A stretch of 64,000 bases of DNA from NCBI GenBank assembly GCA_038025085.1, contig CM076142.1, positions 13,063,501-13,127,500 of the forward strand, given 5' to 3'. Both the position numbers and the translations under genes were made by a program. The DNA is from Tetragonia tetragonoides. Its lineage: Eukaryota > Streptophyta > Magnoliopsida > Caryophyllales > Aizoaceae. Below the pieces are notes generated by a model. It made no database searches. It saw nothing but the letters and a program-made list of their open reading frames with translations, and was not told where the DNA came from. Shown here piece after piece: positions 11,240-22,714 of the stretch (positions are counted from its first letter, which is position 1; each line of letters opens with the position of its first letter).

Positions 11240-12284
11240 TCTCAAAGTGGATCATGTACGCTGTTGCATTGATATGTGGCTTGCCATATCACCATGTTCA
11301 GTCAGCATCTTATCCAAAAGTCAATGTTATTTACGTCCCCTAATTAATGAAATACATGCATGCACACACTATTTAATTTAATTAAATGCGGATACATGTA
11401 TATAAACTTCATAAATATGGTACATGAACTTAACCTAAATTATACTAAAAGTAGACATAATGAATTTAATATGGGAAATAGTCACAAGTAATAATTATTT
11501 TTAAAAAAATGATAAAAACTATGTTTTGGTATGTAATATTTATACATACATCTCAAAAATTTTAAGTGATTTCATTTCATATACCTCAGCTAAATAGTAG
11601 AAAGCCAATATTGGGAAATTACAAGATTACACACCATGGAGATGGAGAAATATAGTGTTTCCGTAGAATGTGTGAATAATATAGTTGTAAAGATAATTAA
11701 TTTCTTTAATAATTATTTTAATCTTAAAAAAATAGAAAACTAATTTATATCTCTACTTGGATCCAAACAACAGTTGCATAACAAATGGGATGACACATAT
11801 AAGAAATTTAACATAAAATATAATGTAAACCTACTGTAGTCAAAAAGAAAAGAAAATACGATGAAAAGCAAAGATGGATAAGAACCATTTGTAGAAAGTT
11901 ATGTAAATAAGTAAACACATGAGGGTATAAATATATCAATTGAAATAGTATATGGTATATGGTATGTCAAGATAATAGTTATTAATGTGGCACTTAACTA
12001 TTTTTTGAATAAAAGATATGAAATTCATTTATCCCTTTGGATCAAACAACTATTTCATGTCAAATAAGCAAATTTACATTACATAGCTATTAATAAAAAA
12101 TAAAAAATAAAGAAAAAAAACATTAAACAGTACCGTACAACTTTGATTTTGTGTAACTCTATATTACTTGCTATATACCTAATTGATATATCATTCTTTA
12201 ATTAATAATTTAATAATAGCATTGAAAAATATATTTTCTAAAGATAATTTACAAGCCCGTACATCGCACGGGGTATACACCTAG
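11240..12284 (+). mobile_element. Non-autonomous Helitron downstream of gene B
   Basis: 5' end TCTCAAAGTGGATCATGTACG. 3' end with hairpin CCCGTACATCGCACGGG, then ACACCTAG followed by T. No coding sequence. The same family occurs at 43819-44648 in front of gene C. Confidence 0.8.
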
Positions 12285-13393
12285 TTAGTTTTATAAAATT
12301 CGATTTATGACATTGTAGTTTTTTCAAACTTCGATTGGGGAGATATCGCAATTTTTGTTGTCAAATCTCGCCGTGACTTGGTTACTTAACAAAATTAAAA
12401 AAGATGCATTTGATGATTGATACAGACAATGCAATCTCATTTTTATTGGAATTTTGTTTCTTGGGACTTTGTTTCTACTGGTTTGTTTGAGTATCATGAC
12501 CAGTTACAGTCCAGACCAAATACTTGAGCAACTCCATCCGTATTTATTTATGGGCCTAATCAAGGCCTACAACACGGATAAAAATACTCCATTGACTTGA
12601 TTCATGAAAGCCCAATATAGAAAGAAAGCCCAATATAGAAAGAAAGCCCAATTAAGTGCCCCAATCCAAAGGTTAACAAGGGAGTTTCTTTTTTTTTCAT
12701 CCAATGTCAAAATTTGGGGATTCATATTTTGAAAGTGATCAGTCATTTAATTGTCATGCAGTCAGAAGTATTCCTTTTTTTTTCCAAGACAATTAGGGCA
12801 TGTTCTCTTTTCCTTTTTTTTACTGAACTTATCTGCACATTACTGAACTGAACTGAACTTATTTTTACTGAATCTACCATTATAAAGAGTAAATTTGTTC
12901 TTTGGTTTACCGAACTCTACTGAATTTTCTGAACTGAATTTCTTTTTACTGAACTGAACTGAATTTTACTGAACTTCAGGGGGAATTTTACTGAGATATG
13001 TGAGAGGTAAGTGGTATGATATAATTATCGGTAAATTCAAAAAGGTGCGTTTAGCTGTACTCGGTCAGTCATTGCAACGCGGTTTTAATCTATGTATAGT
13101 GTGGTACAAGCTTATAGTTATATAGGTAGAGATGTGTTATGTGCAGTTTCACCCTGATGCTGCAATTTGCACCCCCTAGTTAAAATAAGACAACTAAACA
13201 TTTGCAAACATCTTTGCATATAGTATACTGTATAGAGCATCAGCTAATGATGATACTCCATAGTCCATTGTACCTTTTTTCGCCTTTGATGGTAGCTATT
13301 ATTTACTAGTTTTTTTGTCCTACGTTTACGTTCACAGTTTTTGACTTATTGGTTAAAAATTAAATGGTAGATTCCAACAATTGCCGCAATAAA
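12285..13393. other. Spacer paralogous to the 49.9-51.6 kb region, with MITE remnant
   Basis: No gene. From about 12.5 to 13.1 kb it matches the right end of the gene C flank in blocks, for example AAAGCCCAAT, CAACAAGGGAG, CATCCAATGTCAAAATTT and TTTAGCTGTACTCGGTCAG. This shows that the B/C duplication reaches this far. A TACTGAACTGAAC-rich MITE remnant lies at about 12797-12985. Confidence 0.6.
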
Positions 13394-13775
13394 TCTTCTC
13401 TCTCTATATATAAAGCTGGCATATTTCGTGAGTTTTGAGCCATGCCACATCATTAAATGTATTATTAGAATAATTTTTAAAAAAATAAAATTGAGAGTTT
13501 GACTTGGGATGAATAACTAGAGTTTTATAAGTGTTATCACTTAATCTATGTCAAAAATTCAAAAGCAAATGTAATGTTCTACACATCTTCAAAAAAAATA
13601 GTATTTGTACCATCGTATTCGCATCGAAAAATACTTCAAAATAAGATTCATTTACAATTTGTTTAATCTTCACGTATAAGATATAATTTAAAATGTATAA
13701 TATTGAAGAATAAAATAACAAGAAAAAAAAAAAATATATATCTTAACCCGTGCATCGCACAGGCATCATTACTAG
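13394..13775 (+). mobile_element. Short non-autonomous Helitron
   Basis: 382 bp. 5' end TCTTCTCTCTCTATATATAA, then AAGCTGGCATATTTCGTG. 3' hairpin CCCGTGCATCGCACAGG, then ATCATTACTAG followed by T. A longer member with the same termini lies at 54074-55748. No coding sequence. Confidence 0.85.
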
Positions 13776-14829
13776 TCTTTTTTTAATAGGGTTCCACCTT
13801 AGTATCCTCTGAATGATAAAGTACAAGGTAACATTTTCCAAAAAAATAAAAAATAAAAATTGGCCGATATTCAGCACAGGGGTTCAGCGGGCGCTTCATC
13901 TAAAAAAAGAACAAGATTGAGCATGAGAGAGTTTTTTGCATTTAGGATTCAAGAAAGACCTGGTGAAGCTATTACAATACTATGGTCCAAAAAGTTGTTC
14001 CAGCAGTTTTTGATTGATGCTTATACAATGATTGAATCAGAGAGGCTCTCTTATATTGAAAAAAATCAGAAAAGGTTAAGATCAGATTTGTACAAAAACC
14101 TTATGAAGGCTGCGCAGGATGGAAACACTGATTCTTCTTCAACCGGAAAACGTATAGTCCTGCCTTCATCATTTACAGGTGGTGTTAGGTACAAAATTCA
14201 AAATTATCAAAATGCCATGGCCATATGTAAGTGGTATGGATACCCTGATCTATTTATCACCTTCACTTGCAATCCCAAGTGGCCAGAAATCACAAGATTT
14301 GTAGAAAAGAGAGGTCTTAAACCAGAGGATCGACCAGATATTATTTGCAGAGTTTTCAAAGTAAAGCTTGATCAGTTGATCAAAGATTTGAAAGTTCACA
14401 AAATTTTTGGCAGAGTCAAAGCTGGTATGTTCATGTTTAAAATTTCTATCTCACATAATGCTTACTTTGCTGTTTTTCTTCTTTCTTTCTTTTTCTTTTC
14501 CTGTTATATCAAACTTAAATGCTTAGTTATAATTATGATACATGTCCTAATTTGTGGCTATTTTTATGACTAATTACTCCTTCCGTCCCACATACATGTA
14601 TACATTTTTTTTCCAGTATAATGTGTACATTGTTCTTAAAGTAAATAGTTTCAATAACCTTTTTATCATTATACCACATATCATTACACGCACTAATTGA
14701 TCTCACCTCCCTTTATTTCCTAAAAAGTACGAGCAATGCTAAAAACTTATACCTATTTTCCTTGCCTTAGATGATATTTAAATTGATTATTTGAGTAAAC
14801 CGTCGTGCATCGCACGGGTACTAAACTAG
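13776..14829 (+). mobile_element. Helitron fragment carrying a Rep-helicase N-terminal piece
   Basis: The right end has hairpin GTGCATCGCAC and ACTAAACTAG followed by T, so this is a Helitron 3' end. Upstream it encodes a fragment of the Helitron RepHel protein (listed separately). The 5' terminus is not identifiable; it abuts the short Helitron at 13394-13775. Confidence 0.7.
13860..14430 (+). pseudogene. Helitron RepHel N-terminal fragment (Helitron_like_N domain)
   Basis: About 190 residues resemble the Helitron helicase-like N-terminal domain: REFFAFRIQERPGE, LFQQFLIDAYTMIE, LRSDLYKNLM, GKRIVLPSSFTGGVRY, DLFITFTCNPKWPEI, then KIFGRV. In intact proteins the HUH rolling-circle endonuclease motif and the SF1 helicase follow. 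Here the reading passes into low-complexity sequence after GRVKAG and nothing downstream matches. No ATG precedes the first conserved residues (the frame opens at a TTG). Non-functional remnant; at most it marks a once-autonomous Helitron. Confidence 0.85.
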
Positions 14830-17466
14830 TGTGTGTATATATATATATATAAGTTGGATCATACACGATGTTGCATCGACACATGGCATCTGTGGTGCCG
14901 GGTTTTTAAGACTAGACCCGGGAATCGTCCCGTTATGCACCAAGGGGCGCATTCCACGGAAATCGACCGATTGAAGGGGTCAATTGTCAAGGAATCATCC
15001 CAAGGTTCGAAATCGTCACCTTGTTAAAAAGAAATATAAATAAGGGTTCGAAGTCGCCACCTTGTTATGACCCAAACAAGAACGGGTTCCAAAAGGAAAG
15101 GGTTTTATAAAAGATTTAAAAGAAAATCATTTAAGAAACCCAAAATTGACTCCATTGCGATAAGGCACGAAAATTCTTGTGATTGGTCTACGAATACAAA
15201 GACTTGGTTTCGAGGTCTAGGTTAGAAGGTGCGGACGTCACTCGAACCCATCTCCTCCTCCGTACTGAGTACGGGCTCTTTACTAATACGTCAAATCCCT
15301 TTGAAAGTTTCGAATTTGGTTACATTATGCCTAAAAATGAAAACACATAAGTTCATACTGTCACACAACATGCTCGCACGCAAATCAAGGCAAATGTCTA
15401 AAAACCGATATATTCACATATGTACAACGGGCTTGGATACGCTTATACTGCACTACGTACCAATCATCGTAGGACTTGAATCTACTCATGGATCAAAGCC
15501 CTAATCGTAGTTCTTGAACGGGGAATTCCGTCTTTAGACTCTTGGGTGCCACTAAGGCGGGTGTGTTCGTTCTTTCCCGTTTAGAGGGATATAATCGAGA
15601 AACTTATAAGATGACTCGCTACTAGAGTCGAATTGATCCGAGGAACCTCCTACTCCCCTAACATGGAGCAAGAAATGGTTCGAAATGGGATGATTTGCCT
15701 ACTCCTTCGAGGCGTTCAACCCAACAACATCTGGAGATATACGGGGATCAACCCAATTCTTAGCTTTGAGTATAAGTATTAGACTTCTCGAAAATATCCG
15801 TTCTTCACTGGGAAATAACGTTCACTGGGGTTGGGTAAATGGATGATTTGAGTAGAATTTGGTTATGGGTTTGGTGAATAGTGGTTCGAAAGAGTCTTAG
15901 ATAGAATTTCCCGAGATGGCCCAAAGCCAAATAAGAGGGAACGGTCAATTATTCATTTACATTCGATCATAGGTATTTCACCTGGGAAAGCGGTTTTCGA
16001 AGGTGGGATAGTCCACTAAGGATTCACGCCACTGGGAAAATATCCGCTGGGGATTGATGAGTGAAGTCGATTTTGAATAGTGGTAGGTGAAATACCCATG
16101 ATCGCATATAAGTGAATAAGTGATTCAAACCTCGAATTAGAGTTTGGGCCGGGTTTGTACATAAGTGAATATACCGGTCTTTGTCAACAATAATCGTATA
16201 AGTATGCAAGCACTCATGGTTAAGTCAAACAACATTTTTTATTATGGTGAGTTGAATTATTTAGTGGAAATATGCATACGCAAATATGTACACAAACGAA
16301 TTTATAATGGCCTTAGGGAGACGAATTGTTTTTTAAGTTCCCAATTGTTTTTTTTTTTTTTTTTTTTTTTTCTCCTTTTTTGTGTTCTGTAAATGTCTAT
16401 AATATCCTTACTTTGTTAGTGACTTAAAAGGTTTTTTGGTCCAAACGAAATTTGGAGTCCCAAAACCCTTCTCTGGCTTTATAGAATAGAGATAGACTGG
16501 AAAATTTCATATTTTTATCATTTTATTTGATAATTAAACGAAAATCCTCAAATTAGGAAATAAAAACTGTTTTTGTACACGTCTGAACAGAAGTTCAAAA
16601 AATCATAACTATGTCTTATAGTAAGCAAATAGAGTGATTCCAAAGCCTAACCTGCGTCATTTTATGTCCTCTTTCTACTGTAAAAATCTCAAGTTGAAAA
16701 AGTTCATGAGTAGGACATTATAATCAAATTACAAGCTTCTGGAAGTTAAATTCAGACTTGCGATTTTCGATTTAACTGGAATTAATTACAAGGATTTAAT
16801 GTCCAATATTTACACACATTAAACTAGGTTGGTTTGTGATTATTAAAAAAAAAATTATCGATAAGTATCGTGGACATTAAGACAATTAACGAAATTAAAC
16901 AAAAGTTCACCTATTCGTTCATGATTACAAGTTTGACAGAAACATTTGTCTCTTGGCAGATTATTACTCGGTTTTGTTTAATTCGTTAAAACTACATTAG
17001 GAGTCCAAATCTAGTAATTCCAAAGTCCAAAATGGTCCAAATCAAGTATAGTATCCAGTACAAGAGTTACTTTGCATTGAGATAGTTCAAATCACCATAT
17101 TATTTACAGATTATTGAAGGTTGTCAATTCTGGACATTAGCTCATTTATTCATTTTTAGCATTTTTTATACTCATTATAACTTCATCATTTTTATACAAT
17201 GTTAAGTATATAGGTTTAGGAATGTCAAGAAAAAATATAAAAAATTAGTGATATCCCTAACTGAGGTAATTAGGTCGTTGTTTAACAAGTTAAAAATGTC
17301 TAAACGTCCAAAGTGTCCAGCACAACTTCTTCACTAAAGAATTCACGGTAAATTCGTTAATTGTCCAAAATATGCAAATTTTGTGTCTGTAGAACCGTGA
17401 AAGTATCCTTTACAAATTATTCAGAAATAGCTAAGTCCAAATCATTCATTTTCACAAGTTATAGCT

Positions 17467-17468
<2 letters not shown>

Positions 17469-17525
<57 letters not shown>

Positions 17526-19923
17526 TGAGTGTTACACGTGTGGTGATGACACGTGGGACGCCAACTAGGAGGGCTAAGATAGTGTAGTAATGACATGTAA
17601 GCGCCACACAAGCAAAGCCTAAGAGAGCATCCAAGTGTCATCTATTATAAATGCATCATCATTAGTTGAGTTTGTTATATTTATTAGCATATTGTTCCAA
17701 ACTAGAAAATAAAATAAGTTTAGTTATGTAACTCAAAAAATTATGAATTTTACTTCACTAAATTGGATTTTAAAAGTACTTCAAAATGAGATATATATGT
17801 CCTATAAAGTTTAGGTCAATATAAAAGTGAGTCCAATTCGTTATGCATGACACGTGGGATGCCACGTAGGGTCATTTTTCATGTGAGGATGACACATGTG
17901 ATCCCACACAAGCGGCCACTTTCGTATGATGATGACACCCAAGCTGCCATATATACACTGTCGTGTCACATAGTATAACAAATTATCCACCATTAATGCC
18001 TCATATAGTTGAATTAATTTTATTTTATTTTCATATATTTAGATTACAAAATAAAATATAGATTTTCATGTATTCATTCATAATGGGATTGGTCTAAACT
18101 TAGTTAGATAAAAAAAAAACATTAGTACATTAAAATTGCAAAATATATGTATCACACAATTTTTGTTACTGAACATAAATATCACTCAGTTATATTATAA
18201 TGATGATTTATTAGTATATTATTACAAACTATATAACAAAATATCTTTAGTTACACAGCTCTAAAATGAGATGTATGATGTTATATAAAGTTTGGTAAAA
18301 CCTAATTGGAGACATTTAGGATAACCATATTTTTATTATAGTAGTTGAAAATCACGTCACTTGAATATATTAGTAACCAATTATATATTCTAAACATTTT
18401 ATTTCACTTTGTAATAAATTTTTAATATTTATATATACGAAAAACGAAGCTTGACACGTGGGATGCCATATAAGTGTTAAAATTCATTTGGTGATGACAT
18501 GCATCGCGTTCATGTGGTGATGAAATGTGAGTCGCGATGCCAAGTTATTCTTACAAATGATCAAGCATTAATGCATCATAATTATGTGACTTAATTAATA
18601 TAGCATTTCATAATTATCATCCTATTGTTCAAATTATAAAATGATCAAGCATTAATAAAATATTTTTTGTTTCGCAATTTTAAAAATTATAATTCTTACT
18701 TCATTAGATTAGGTTCAGAAAACACTTCAAAATGAGATACATATGTCCTATATTTGACTTTATAATGCTCAGTAGTAGGTTTTTTGTTTGAGGGAAACTG
18801 CGAAAGAAGTTAAAGGGAAAAGACACGGTCGGATATAGATAAAGTTGGGTCCATTTTGTGCGGGGATGCCACGTGGACGAAATTTTGGTGTCGAGTTGAA
18901 ATGTGGATGACACATGGATGCCAACTTGGTGCAAGGATGACATGTAAATGTCCAATCATGTTCCACATTAAAGTTTAGTTGTGAAGAAAACTAAGTGTCT
19001 GTTACATTCAATCAATACACATTAGGGATGCCACGCGCAAGATATTTTGATATGGGGTTGAATGTGTACAATACGCGGATGCCAATTGTGTATGGAAGAT
19101 ATACGGATGTCCAGTTATCATCAACATTAGAGTTTTGTCATCAAATCAATTACAACTTTAATTATACACTTAAAATCACTTATAATAAATCAATACACAT
19201 TAAGGATGTCACGTGGACGAAGATTTAGTGTGGGGTTGAAATAGAACGCACAACGGATGACAAGTTGGTGTAAGAATGATATGCGGGTTTTCGGTCATCA
19301 TCCACAAATTATACACTTAAAACACTTTTAAATTATAAAGGCGAAGAAAATTAACAAAGAGTTAAATTAAATCAACACATTTTTATTACTTTCGTTAAAT
19401 TGTTTAGTGACTCCAAATCATTATATTGATCACCACCATGTAAGTTAATCAAATAACGGTAAGTTAATAGTGGCAGCTGACACATGAATTGACATTAGTG
19501 CAACACTACTTTCACTGTTATTATATTAAATAAGTTTCATTTATAATTGATTCTTCTATTTTTTTTCCTTTGAGTGCCAATGTTGTGGCAATTTAAAGTA
19601 ATAAGAAAAAACTATAAATAACTCACTCTATGTTACTCATTTATAGTCATATTAACGAAAATGGTATAATTATTTGGGATTTCGTTTGTTGTGTTTCACG
19701 TAATATTCTTGTTTTTTATAATAATTGAGATATTTGTTACCTGTAATTAGACATAGTTTAATTTTATTTTCTTTATCTTTGTTTTCTTTTTACTTTTGAA
19801 ATTTATGACTATGCTTATTTTGCACTTCATAAAGATTAAATAAATAGAAAGAGAATAAAAGACATATCAAAATAATTTATACAACATACACGAGCCCGTG
19901 TAAAACACGGGGTAAAAGACTAG
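17469..19923 (+). mobile_element. Helitron H1 inside the LTR
   Basis: Starts TCATCATATATA after host A, with about 25 TA units. It ends with hairpin CCCGTG-TAAAA-CACGGG and GACTAG before host T. 2.45 kb, no ORF with Helitron domains. The interior is made of repeated modules around ATGACACGTGGGATGCCA, followed by a conserved spacer (TTACTTCA..TTGGAT..GTACTTCAAAATGAGATA). Confidence 0.85.
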
Positions 19924-21090
19924 TCTTTATTTTTAAAGTTAGGCCCATTTAATCAAACCCACTTATTTAAAGAACCGCATATAATTTTAAGATACTAGTG
20001 TACCTATTTGAATACATATAGAAATACTCATAAATCATAAGTCATTGACAATGAATACAAATTATAATCATAATATCTATATATTAGAGGCATTTTTTGA
20101 CAGTATTGGACGCGTCCACCTAATCAAATCTTTTAAAATATATGTATAACAATAATAAATCATAAATATAATTTAGGAAAGAGAGAATTTTAGAGTTATG
20201 GCAGTAAATCATTGAAGATATATAATGAAACATTAAGAGCAATATAACTTTTGTTTCAGGTTTCAAAAATTCAAAATTCTTACACATATGAAAAGAACGC
20301 GAAGCGCACTTTAAAACAAGACCCATTTTAAAAAATTGAAAACGAAAATGAATAGGACAGGGAGTTTGTACGACTATGAGGGGTTTAGAGCAAAAACTTT
20401 GGAAGGCAATACAGAATCCCCCTAGATTTAAGCACTAGGAAATCAATAACATGGAAGGAATATTTTATCAAAAAAGAAGGAATATTTCATCAAAAAAGAA
20501 GGAATGTATTAAAAGAAGTCACAATGGTAATCTAGAAATTCTAATATCAAAGGGAGGGGATAATAAGTTAGGCTCTTTTAAGCTTAAATAGATAACTCTA
20601 TATTTTAGTGGCAATTTTGACAGTATTAGACGCGTTTACCTAAGAAAATCTTTTTTAAAGAAAATAACAATAATAAATCATAAAGGGGAAATTCCAAAAT
20701 TATAATAAGGGCAAACTCGAAATTTTTTATTAGGGATATGGTATTGTTTCAAAATGAGTGTGGTATTAATGCGAACTGATCATAAATAGAAGTTAGGAAA
20801 GATAGAATATTAGAGTTATGGTAGTACATTGTCACTGAAGATAATGAAACATTAAGGGCAGTATAATTTTGTTTCAGGTTTCAAAATTCAAATATCTTAC
20901 ACCAATGAGAAGAGCACGAAACGCACTTTAAAACAAGACTCATTTTAGCATATATCTTATGCATTGATATTTTGCAAGATCATATGGAGGCTGGAGTATC
21001 AATCAATCATAATCATAATATCTAGAGGCATATCAGACAGCATGGTAAAATTTCACAGTCCACTAAATGGAAAACTTAATAATCAATAGT
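19924..21090. mobile_element. Helitron-family fragments with GGACGCGTCCACCTAA leader
   Basis: Two related blocks start at about 20082 and 20597 (TCTATATATTAGAGGC, then TTTGACAGTATTGGACGCGT). Each continues through a GAAACATTAAG...TTTGTTTCA segment. The same leader begins the element at 55757. I see no clean 3' hairpin here, so they are incomplete or internally duplicated. Confidence 0.5.
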
Positions 21091-21094
21091 ACTC

Positions 21095-22561
21095 TCGCTT
21101 ATTTTTATTTTTTTGGTAAAAAAGAACTTTTTTATTACCAAAAGGACATGCTAACAACCATTCTCATACAAAGCAAACAAGGGAGTTTATTATAGCCAAG
21201 GCACCTTCTAGGAAGGGTACTTAGCATATAATTCACAAGCCTTGATGCTACTACAAAATAGAACTTAAATATTCAACATCTACACATTTTGTTTTCTTTG
21301 GCCTAAGACAACCGAATCTAACCTGCATTACATTTTTAATTCGGGCCACTAATCCAGCAGGGTTAACCTTCTGTTGCGAGAAAACTGCTTTGTTCCTTGC
21401 AAGCCAAACATAATACACAGTTGCTGCAACACTGGCATACAGAGCCAATTTCCTTATTCTGTTCCACTTCCTCCTTTTGAGCCATCTACACCATCTAGGG
21501 AGTTCCTTAGGCAGTACAGGGCATTTGAGCCACAAACAGATTGCATCAACCACCTGTCTAGTAACATTACACTCAAAGAATAGATGAGTGACAGTTTCAT
21601 CATCACAAAGACACAAAGGGCAGGCAGGGTCAGGGATGTTGATATGCATTTTGAGTAGCCTATCTCTTGTCAAAATTCTCCCCTGGACTACTAACCACAG
21701 AAAGATAGCGTGCCTAGGCACAATAAACCTTCCCCAAACAAAATTCTCCTCATGGAACTTATCATGCACTCCCAGAAAATAGTTATACCCACATTTGATA
21801 GTGTATACCCCTTTTCCATCTACAGGCCAGATAGACTGAAGACCTATCCCCCTTGCAGATCCTCTGAGGCCCATAATCTTCTTCCAGTACCAGCTAGAAT
21901 CCGTTGGCACCCTGTGATCATAAACATCCTTACCCTTCAAATATATAGCATTGACCCACCTCACTCAAAGAGAATCTTTCTTCTTTGTAATAGCCCATAG
22001 CTGTTTGGCTATTGCAGCTTTGTTCCAACATTTACAGTTCTTGGTGTTTAGACCTCCATACTTCTTAGGGAGACAAATTTTATCCCAAGCAACCAAAGGG
22101 ATTTTTGTTTTGTCAGTTGTTTGCCCCCATAAGAAGCTCCTGCATACATGTTCTATTTGCTTGATCACAGATTGGGGAAGGATAAAAATAGCAGCCCAAT
22201 AGACATGCAGAGTATATAGCACAAAATTTACAAGTTGTGCTCTTCCAGCAAGAGAGAGATGCCTTGTTGCCCAACATTGTATCCTGGCAGTAATCTTGCT
22301 TATAAGGAATTGACAATCAACTTTGGACCATTTTGTAGGAGAAAGAGGCATCCCTAGGTATCTCATTGGGAACACTCCCTCTTCAAACCCAGTAAACCTA
22401 AGAATTCTCTCCTTTATAGGGGTTGTAGTACCTCCCACAAAGATTTGAGACTTGTCCATGTTTGCTGAGAGACCAGTTACAGCAGAAAAGTGATTAAACC
22501 CCTCCATGACCCTCTTAACAGAGCTTTCCTCACCTTTACAGAATATCATGAGGTCATCTGC
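21095..22561 (-). pseudogene. LINE (L1-type) retrotransposon, 5'-truncated at the RT active site
   Basis: One frame on minus runs from FADDLM (the RT FADD catalytic motif, at 22564-22547) through the RT thumb, for example RYLGMPLSPTKWS and KITARIQCWATRHLSLAGR. It then enters the C-terminal zinc-finger-like zf-RVT region (FLWLVVQGRILTRDRLLK, CPLCLCDDETVTHLFFEC). It ends at TAG 21251-21253. One in-frame TGA at 21962-21964 replaces a probable Trp codon. Upstream RT and endonuclease parts are missing, as expected for target-primed truncation. An A-rich 3' end lies at about 21095-21120 (T-rich on +). The junction at 22561 shares TGCAAA with the LTR sequence beyond. Confidence 0.92.
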
Positions 22562-22661
22562 AAAATATGCAAATTTTGTGTAGGAGAACCGTGAAAGTGT
22601 CCTTTACAAATTATTCAGAAATAGCTTAAGTCCAAATCATTCATTTTCACAAGTTATAGCT

Positions 22662-22663
<2 letters not shown>
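22561..22663. repeat. Second copy of a 103-bp LTR segment
   Basis: Nearly identical to 17366-17468. Both copies are followed, at the same nucleotide (after GCTCA), by a Helitron starting TCATCATATATA. The sister LTR has a single uninterrupted copy at about 35186-35290. Confidence 0.85.
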
Positions 22664-22714
<51 letters not shown>

